Of a stretch of 35,588 nucleotides of DNA, positions 29,701 through 35,588 are shown one piece after another. Under the pieces are notes generated by a model. It searched no databases. It saw only the letters and a list, made by a program, of their open reading frames with translations, and had not been told where the DNA came from. Both the position numbers and the translations under genes were made by a program. The stretch comes from an uncultured Saprospirales bacterium (lineage in GTDB: Bacteria > Bacteroidota > Bacteroidia > Chitinophagales > Saprospiraceae), in assembly GCA_913061325.1 (NCBI GenBank), contig CAJXUU010000016.1, positions 1 to 35,588 on the forward strand, read 5' to 3'. The first letter of the stretch is position 1. Each line of letters starts with the position of its first letter.

Positions 29701-30090
29701 GGATCATTAAGAAGGACAATTCTTTGTGCTGACCCAGGAGAATCTATTGGTTTTTCTCCAGGAGTAATTTTTGAAAATTACGCTTTGTACAGCACAATCT
29801 TAATTGATAAAGATGTTTTGATAAATATTGGACAAGGCAATTATATCAATCTAATTCCTGCAGGTCTTGGACCAGCTTTTCAAATTACAAATAATGGGCA
29901 ACTTGAACTGGATTATTTAAATCTAATTTCAGGAACATTGAGCAATGGTGGAGCGATTATTAATGATGGGGTATTGATTCTTAAAAATGTTGATGTCTTT
30001 CAAAATGAAGAAACGATAGATGTAGAATCATTAATCCAAAACAATGGTCAATTATTAATCCGAGGACATAGTAATATTATTAAAGAATGA
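26755..30090 (+). CDS. Large secreted BNR/sortilin-like beta-propeller protein with Fn3, CUB-like and conserved C-terminal region
   Basis: Signal peptide. Repeats of STDGGTTW/TTNGGTSW/STNGGDSW. Fn3-like PYPSSVDVSDIMNNSADLSWSA; CUB-like CGDDFYDSGGSSNEY.... Confidence 0.85.
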   Translation: MNLKKITLLTLFFCFSIGSNLVAQEWMEENRTPEENPNFKEIISQFNTYWKDKEVGRGKGYKPVKRWEYQWGPRVNEEGFFPSAGSHYSAFSNYLKANDLESRSSMTSWESLGPSSNTSGYAGTGRVASVGFHPTNQNIVYVGSGGGGIWKTTDGGDSWIPISDYIGSIGVSAIIVDPVNPETVYIGTGDGDASDNYSIGVLKSTDGGTTWNTTGLNWSTNNTNLIRAMVMHPNDVNTLILASNDGIYRTTNGGTSWTKEQSGNFYDIELKPQNTSNTFYACTSSSIFRSTNSGDTWASEYTLSGTNRIALATSEDEVNYVYALASKSSGSGFKGVYRSTDSGQNYTEQSTTPNILGWQPTGSDSNGQGWYDLVIAVDPNDANSVHVGGVNHWRSTDGGVNWGVKSTWNGAGGVQEVHADKHMLEWQDNNTLWEGNDGGIYKTTNNGTAWTDRTTNLVISQLYKIGVSELDNKVIGGLQDNGTKVRNTSGNWSDEIGGDGMDCAINPNNADVLYGSLYYGDIRRSTNGGSSWSNISNAIPEESGENAAWVTPYVLDPSNPSTIVVGYENVYQSTNQGDSWTKIGDGLTSSTLQYAEIAPSDSDYIYVGRGSQLWRTSDGGTNWTTLSGPGSNTAMVKAHPTNPMTLYAVRQNFSNGNKVYESTNGGDSWTNISGTLPNIPANSIAIHDDGDATLYVGMDIGVYYRNSSTSDWVLYNTDLPNVQVSEVEIKAQSNEIYIATYGRGVWKNITIGSSSICPYPSSVDVSDIMNNSADLSWSATNPSPSEGYEWGYNTSSSLPASTTDTSGLNVTINNLDSGTSYYFFVRAKCSESSNSSWVTVGPFTTKYGCGDDFYDSGGSSNEYANQEDITTVICPDGQDEAIKLTFNNFNIEFNWDALYVYNGNSINSPQYSSGAASTQAGFPAGGYYGTTIPGPFTSTDETGCLTIRFRSDNFVTELGWDVDISCELLCSDEVVNTNDDGWGSLRRTILCADPGESIGFSPGVIFENYALYSTILIDKDVLINIGQGNYINLIPAGLGPAFQITNNGQLELDYLNLISGTLSNGGAIINDGVLILKNVDVFQNEETIDVESLIQNNGQLLIRGHSNIIKE

Positions 30091-30267
30091 TGGATCATAA
30101 TAAGTTCTAAAACTCTACTTTTCGGAAAATAAAAGACATTCAATCATATATTTTAAAGGGTTTCTAATTTATTAATGATTTCGGATAAAAGAAGTTTGTG
30201 TATTTTATTACTTTCACCAATACTTCATTCCCAAGAGATCAGTTTCTTTATCTTCAAATATAATTCT

Positions 30268-33200
30268 ATGTCTAAATTACTGGGTACTCTGCTCGCAACA
30301 ATTTTTATTTTAACACATGCAATTGCACAGACAGACCACAGTCAAGTTCAATTTGTCCAAAATGCATTGAAGGATAAAAATATCGTTGCCGATCAAATTT
30401 ATATTACGGATCACTATACTTCTCAAGGAATAACACATACTTATTTCAAACAGGCTATTAATGGCATCCCTGTCTTCAATTCAAGAGGTGCAATTCATTA
30501 CAAAAACAAGAATAATATAATTGTTAAACATGCATTGAAAAGAAGCTCAAAAGGAATGGATGTTTTGGAGACACCATTTCTATCTGCAAAACATGCATTA
30601 GAAAGATTAATAGAAACAAAAGGCTTGGATCAATCTGGCGATATTGAGGTAGTCGTAACTGAAAAAGGAATAATAAAAGCTCAAAAACTAAGAGCGTTAA
30701 AAATTTCACTTAGAGACATCCCCAGTAGTCTTGAGTATTATTATGTAAATGATTCGGACTTAAGATTAGTGTGGCAACTACCTGTAGAAAATGTAATTAC
30801 AGCATGGTATACCAATTATTTAGTTGATGCGAATAATGGTGAAATCTTAAAAGAAATAGATTGGACAGTGGAATGTAATCATGGAGAGCCAAATGATAAA
30901 ATCCATAATTGTGAGAAAGCTCATTCTCATTCTAAAGTGACCAATAATAATAGATCAAGTACTTCAGTTGCTCCAAATAGTTACGAAGTGTTTGCTTGGC
31001 CTGTGGAGAGTCCAAATTTTGGAGGCAGAACATCTGAAACGAGTCCATGGTTAGATAATGTCGACGCTTCTCCAAACGGATGGCATACAATAGGAGTAGA
31101 TGATTACACGACCACTCGAGGGAATAATACGGATACATATATTGATGATGATAATACCAATTCGCCAACAGGAGGAGATGCAGCAAGAGCAGATGGAGGA
31201 GCAATGTTAGATTTCTTTTTTCCACTTGATATCAATCTACCCCCTACTGATTATATTGATGCTTCCATTACAAATACATTTTATTGGACCAATCTAATGC
31301 ATGACGTTTGGTACAACTATGGATTTGATGAAGCATCTGGAAATTTCCAAGAAGAAAACTATACTGCAAATGGTGCTGGTTCTGATTACGTACGAAGTGA
31401 AGCACAAGATGGGTCTGGTACATGTAATGCAAATTTTGGGACACCTCCAGATGGATCGAATCCTAGGATGCAAATGTATTTATGTAATGGCCGAGATGGA
31501 GACTATGATAATGGAGTAATTGCTCATGAGTATGGTCATGGGATTTCAAATAGACTAACTGGAGGACCAGCAGCATCTGGATGTCTTGGGAATCAAGAAC
31601 AAATGGGTGAAGGATGGTCTGATTATTTCGGGATGGTTATGACTATAGAAGCTGGTGATTTAGGCCCGGACTCAAGAGGAATGGGGACTTGGCTTTTTGG
31701 TGAAGGACCAGATGGAGATGGAATTCGTCCATATCCATATAGTACCGATTTTGTTGTTAATCCGATGACATACAATACAATAAAAACAGTGAGTGTTCCT
31801 CATGGTGTTGGGTCAGTTTGGTGTACAATGTTATGGGATATGACATGGGCATTTATAGACGAATATGGGTTTGATGCCGATATCTATAACGGGACAGGAG
31901 GAAATAATATAGCTATGGAATTGGTCATGGAGGGAATGAAACTTCAACCCTGTAGTCCAGGATTCGTTGATGGAAGGGATGCGATATTAGAAGCTGATCT
32001 GATGTTAAACGGAGGTGAAAATGCATGTTTAATTTGGAATGCGTTTGCAACAAGAGGATTAGGGTATAGTGCCAATCAAGTTAGCTCAGGAAGCAGGAGT
32101 GATGGTATAGAAGCATTTGATTTGCCTCCAACTTGTTCGTTAAATATAAAGAAATCTACTGGAACTACAGCTGCAAGTGAAATGGATCAAATCACTTATG
32201 AAATCATAGTAGAGAATAGCCTTCCAGATATGAATTTGATGGATATTGTTGTAACAGACACGATCCCACAAGATTTATTTTTTGTTTCAGCTTCTGATGG
32301 AGGATCTGAAACAGGCGGAATTGTAAGCTGGCCATTATTCGATTTATTAGCTTCGGAAGCAGATACGTTTAATGTTGTTTTTGAGGTAAAATCGGGTCTT
32401 AATTATATTGTGTCAGATATTTATGATGATTTAGAAAATGGAATAACAAATTGGTCAACAGAATTTACTGGAAGTACAAATTGGTCTTTGCAATCTACTG
32501 TATTTAATAGCAGTACCAATGCGTGGTTTGCTCCCGATAATAGTACCACAGGTTCTGCGTATCTCGACTTGGCTTTTGAAATTGGTATAGGCGATGGATC
32601 GGAAATATCTTTTTATCACCAATACGATACAGAAAACAATTGGGACGGAGGGAGAGTTTTTATTTCCACAAATGGGGGAGCAAAATGGGTTGACTTAGGT
32701 CCTAAGATGACAAATAATGGGTACAACAATATTGTTTTTAATTCAGTCCCAGGATTTAGCGGGAATAGTAATGGATTTGTAAATACTGTTATTGATTTAG
32801 ATAGTTATTCCGGTCAAAATGTCTTGATTAGATTTCAAATGGATTGTGACCAAGCAGTTGGGGGCAATGGCTGGTGGATTGATGATATTGCAATTACAAA
32901 TTTGAAGTCCTTGACGATTAATGAAGCAATTGTTTCAAGTGATGTTTATTCAGCGAATGTAAACTCTAATGCAGTAACATTGGTGCCACCTACTGGAGTT
33001 TTTCAAGCTGCCCTTACAAAGACAAACATACTTTGTCCGGGTGAATCGAATGGAGAAATCAATACTAGCCCTCAAGGAGGGAGTGGAAGTTATACGTATC
33101 TATGGAATGATGGAGAAACTACGCAAAATAGAATAAACCTTGATGGAGGAATATATATAGTTACTATCTCGGATGGTGTAGATGATATTTTAAAAGTGGG

Positions 33201-34239
33201 AATAGTGTCTGAGCCATCTGAAATCACTCTAGGGTTTACTGTAGAGAACATAACTAATTTGGAAGGAGATAATGGTTCTATTGAAGTATTTCCATCGGGA
33301 GGAACAGGAGATTTTACTTATCTCTGGGAAACTGGAGCGACCACCGCTGCGATCAGTAATCTTGAAGAAGAAGGTTTTTATGTTGTCACTGTAACTGATG
33401 AAAACAATTGTGTTAAAATTGATAGTGCAGAGGTTAATAAATATAATTGTGGAGATGATTTTTTTGATTCAGGAGGACCTTCCTCTGATTATTCAAACAA
33501 TGAAGACAGAACAACAGTTATTTGTCCGGATAATCCGGATCAAGGTATTGTGCTTACTTTCAATTCATTAGATATAGAAGTAAATTGGGATGCATTGTAT
33601 GTTCACAATGGAAATTCAATAAATAGTCCAATATTTGATAGTGGTAATGGTGCAACGCAAGCTGGGTTTTCAGCGGGAGGTTATTATGGAACTACAGCAC
33701 CAGGGCCATTTACTGCGACTAGTGAAAGTGGATGTATTACTTTGCGATTCAGAAGTGACCAATCTGTAACTGGTGATGGATGGGATGCTGATGTGACTTG
33801 CGATGTTCTTTGTTCAGAAGCAGTATCTAAATTGACAGATGATGGCTGGGGTTCGCTAAGACGGACAATCGAATGCGCGGAAAATAATTCGACTATTCCC
33901 GTTGATGAATCACTCAATCTCGATACGATCTCTTTATTGTCTAAAGTATTAATAGATAAAGTGATTAAACTAGATATTGCGGCAAATAATGAATATAGTA
34001 TAAGTATCAATACTATGGAACCTATCTTCGAAATTGCTCCAATAGGAAGCTTGGAAATAGGTCGAGTGAATTTATTATCAGGAACATTAAGTATTGGTGG
34101 CGCAATCATTAATGATGGTACATTGATATTAAATGATGTTGAAATTCATGGAAACGTAAATGCTCCAAATCCCGAAAGTTTAATTTTAAACAATAATATT
34201 TTGCAGGTAACTGGCGAAGTGATTATTAGGAAAGATTAA
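30268..34239 (+). CDS. Secreted M36 fungalysin-like metalloprotease with DUF11-like, SprB-like, CUB-like and conserved C-terminal domains
   Basis: HEYGHGISNRLTGG zinc motif with downstream GEGWSDYFGM. Signal peptide from internal ATG MSKLLGTLLATIFILTHAIAQ. SprB-like GGSGSYTYLWNDGETTQNRINLDGGIYIVTISD. Confidence 0.88.
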   Translation: MSKLLGTLLATIFILTHAIAQTDHSQVQFVQNALKDKNIVADQIYITDHYTSQGITHTYFKQAINGIPVFNSRGAIHYKNKNNIIVKHALKRSSKGMDVLETPFLSAKHALERLIETKGLDQSGDIEVVVTEKGIIKAQKLRALKISLRDIPSSLEYYYVNDSDLRLVWQLPVENVITAWYTNYLVDANNGEILKEIDWTVECNHGEPNDKIHNCEKAHSHSKVTNNNRSSTSVAPNSYEVFAWPVESPNFGGRTSETSPWLDNVDASPNGWHTIGVDDYTTTRGNNTDTYIDDDNTNSPTGGDAARADGGAMLDFFFPLDINLPPTDYIDASITNTFYWTNLMHDVWYNYGFDEASGNFQEENYTANGAGSDYVRSEAQDGSGTCNANFGTPPDGSNPRMQMYLCNGRDGDYDNGVIAHEYGHGISNRLTGGPAASGCLGNQEQMGEGWSDYFGMVMTIEAGDLGPDSRGMGTWLFGEGPDGDGIRPYPYSTDFVVNPMTYNTIKTVSVPHGVGSVWCTMLWDMTWAFIDEYGFDADIYNGTGGNNIAMELVMEGMKLQPCSPGFVDGRDAILEADLMLNGGENACLIWNAFATRGLGYSANQVSSGSRSDGIEAFDLPPTCSLNIKKSTGTTAASEMDQITYEIIVENSLPDMNLMDIVVTDTIPQDLFFVSASDGGSETGGIVSWPLFDLLASEADTFNVVFEVKSGLNYIVSDIYDDLENGITNWSTEFTGSTNWSLQSTVFNSSTNAWFAPDNSTTGSAYLDLAFEIGIGDGSEISFYHQYDTENNWDGGRVFISTNGGAKWVDLGPKMTNNGYNNIVFNSVPGFSGNSNGFVNTVIDLDSYSGQNVLIRFQMDCDQAVGGNGWWIDDIAITNLKSLTINEAIVSSDVYSANVNSNAVTLVPPTGVFQAALTKTNILCPGESNGEINTSPQGGSGSYTYLWNDGETTQNRINLDGGIYIVTISDGVDDILKVGIVSEPSEITLGFTVENITNLEGDNGSIEVFPSGGTGDFTYLWETGATTAAISNLEEEGFYVVTVTDENNCVKIDSAEVNKYNCGDDFFDSGGPSSDYSNNEDRTTVICPDNPDQGIVLTFNSLDIEVNWDALYVHNGNSINSPIFDSGNGATQAGFSAGGYYGTTAPGPFTATSESGCITLRFRSDQSVTGDGWDADVTCDVLCSEAVSKLTDDGWGSLRRTIECAENNSTIPVDESLNLDTISLLSKVLIDKVIKLDIAANNEYSISINTMEPIFEIAPIGSLEIGRVNLLSGTLSIGGAIINDGTLILNDVEIHGNVNAPNPESLILNNNILQVTGEVIIRKD

Positions 34240-34255
34240 ATAATAAGATAGATCT

Positions 34256-34837
34256 ATGGATAGACTCAGGCAAGCACTTGAAAGCCTTGGAAAAATAACC
34301 GATCAAGATTGGGGAGCCTTTTCTAAAGTATGGGAGCCTATATCGGTTAACAGGAAAGTGAATCTGTCAGAACCCGATCAAGTAGAACAGTACACTTATT
34401 TTGTATTTGAAGGCATCCAACGATTGTATTATCTAGATAATGAAGGGAGGGAAGCTACGATAGTGTTAACCTATGAAGGTGATTTTGGAGGAGTATTAGA
34501 TTCTTTTTTACTTCAAGTTTCATCTAAATATTATTATGAAACATTATCAAAATCGGTACTGATTCGTTGTCGATATTCAGATTTCGAACGCGTATTAGCG
34601 GCTCATCCAAATTTAAAATTAGTATTTGATAAAGCGCTGTATCAGGCCTTTTCAGGCACTATGATGCGATTGGCAGAACTACAATCTCTTTCTTCGGAAG
34701 AGAAGTTTAAAAAGTTACTTGCACGAAGTCCTCATGTCTTAAATAAGATTCCTCATAAATATCTAGCAAACTACATAGGAATAGATGCTACAAACTTCAG
34801 TAAGTTGATAAATACAGTTAAAATAGATGTTCAGTAA
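34256..34837 (+). CDS. Crp/Fnr-family cyclic nucleotide-binding regulator-like protein
   Basis: cNMP-binding-like fold (EPDQVEQYTYFVFEGIQRLYYLDNEGREATIVLTYEGDFGG) and C-terminal HTH-like YLANYIGIDATNFSKLIN. Confidence 0.8.
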   Translation: MDRLRQALESLGKITDQDWGAFSKVWEPISVNRKVNLSEPDQVEQYTYFVFEGIQRLYYLDNEGREATIVLTYEGDFGGVLDSFLLQVSSKYYYETLSKSVLIRCRYSDFERVLAAHPNLKLVFDKALYQAFSGTMMRLAELQSLSSEEKFKKLLARSPHVLNKIPHKYLANYIGIDATNFSKLINTVKIDVQ

Positions 34838-34874
34838 ATTGAATTATATTTGCATTTAATTTACCTCAAATTCC

Positions 34875-35513
34875 ATGGGATTAATAGACTTCTTTGACGA
34901 TATAGGCGATGCAATATTCGGAAATAAAAGGTTCAATGAACTGAAGCACTTTGCGAAGAGTAAAGATTTTCAGATAAGGAGAAAAGTCGTTGCCGAGCAA
35001 CTGCATTTGGATGTGCAGGCTATGCATTTCTTTGAAGGCAAGAAAAATAAAAGAATCAAAGGCTACCTCTACAAAAAGGATATTAAGTTTGATGCGTTGA
35101 CTCAGATTTTTGATTACTATTATTCTAGTGATTATGGGACGACAACTACTACTATCTTTCTATATGATACCAGTGCTTTAGATCTACCTAGATTTATCGT
35201 AAAACCTAAAGGAGGACTGAGTAAGCTTGGAAATATTTTCACTTCTTCCGAATGGTCAACTGTGAGTAGAGATTTCGACAAAGACTTTGTTGTGGAATCT
35301 GGCGATATGAACTATATGAGGATGATGATTACCACTCATTTTACAGATGTTATGCTCAGATTAGGTGATTACACTATTGAAGGGAAAGGAGATTTCCTAG
35401 TCATCTATAAAAAGAGTAAGAAGGTTGATATTGTAGATATGGATAACATCTATGACGACGGATTAGAGTTACTCGACATCATAATCAATGATCACAGTAA
35501 CGAACTCGTATAA
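34875..35513 (+). CDS. Hypothetical protein
   Basis: 212-aa ORF with a plausible start shortly after the upstream gene; no family recognised. Confidence 0.65.
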   Translation: MGLIDFFDDIGDAIFGNKRFNELKHFAKSKDFQIRRKVVAEQLHLDVQAMHFFEGKKNKRIKGYLYKKDIKFDALTQIFDYYYSSDYGTTTTTIFLYDTSALDLPRFIVKPKGGLSKLGNIFTSSEWSTVSRDFDKDFVVESGDMNYMRMMITTHFTDVMLRLGDYTIEGKGDFLVIYKKSKKVDIVDMDNIYDDGLELLDIIINDHSNELV

Positions 35514-35588
35514 GGAATGAAACAATAATAAATTTACATTCTTCAGCTTGATCTTTTTCCCTTCTTCTGCGTTAAAAAGCCTCGCCTA

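Overview
AT-rich Bacteroidota-like window (T9SS-type sorting tail, Bacteroidota RHS/YD proteins, SprB-like repeats, M36 protease). In order it contains: (1) a Cys-rich secreted protein with a C-terminal T9SS sorting tail, split by an apparent 2-nt frameshift (928-4192). (2) A 2131-aa secreted RHS/YD-repeat protein with a variable C-terminal tip and a translationally overlapping putative immunity gene. (3) A compact mobile-looking block: divergent XRE regulator, CHC2/TOPRIM primase-helicase, two overlapping tyrosine recombinases, a GACCCA/TGGGTC repeat cluster just upstream of the recombinases, a small phage-like ORF, and a ~0.6 kb hairpin-dense, GC-rich, apparently noncoding segment. (4) A 5'-truncated orphan RHS tip with a different C-terminus, its own overlapping membrane immunity candidates, and the same distinctive terminator as the first RHS module. 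A 27-nt relic of the recombinase 3' end follows it. (5) An ordinary flank: PspC-like protein, methyltransferase, DUF3179 fusion, lipoprotein, ABC transporter with a His/Asp-rich loop, two adjacent large secreted proteins sharing a duplicated CUB plus C-terminal module, a Crp/Fnr regulator and a hypothetical protein. The main candidate for an undescribed system is a recombinase/primase element lodged between two RHS tip-immunity cassettes that share boundary sequences, suggesting toxin-tip cassette storage and exchange. Family calls were made by eye from the translations; no database search or folding was run.
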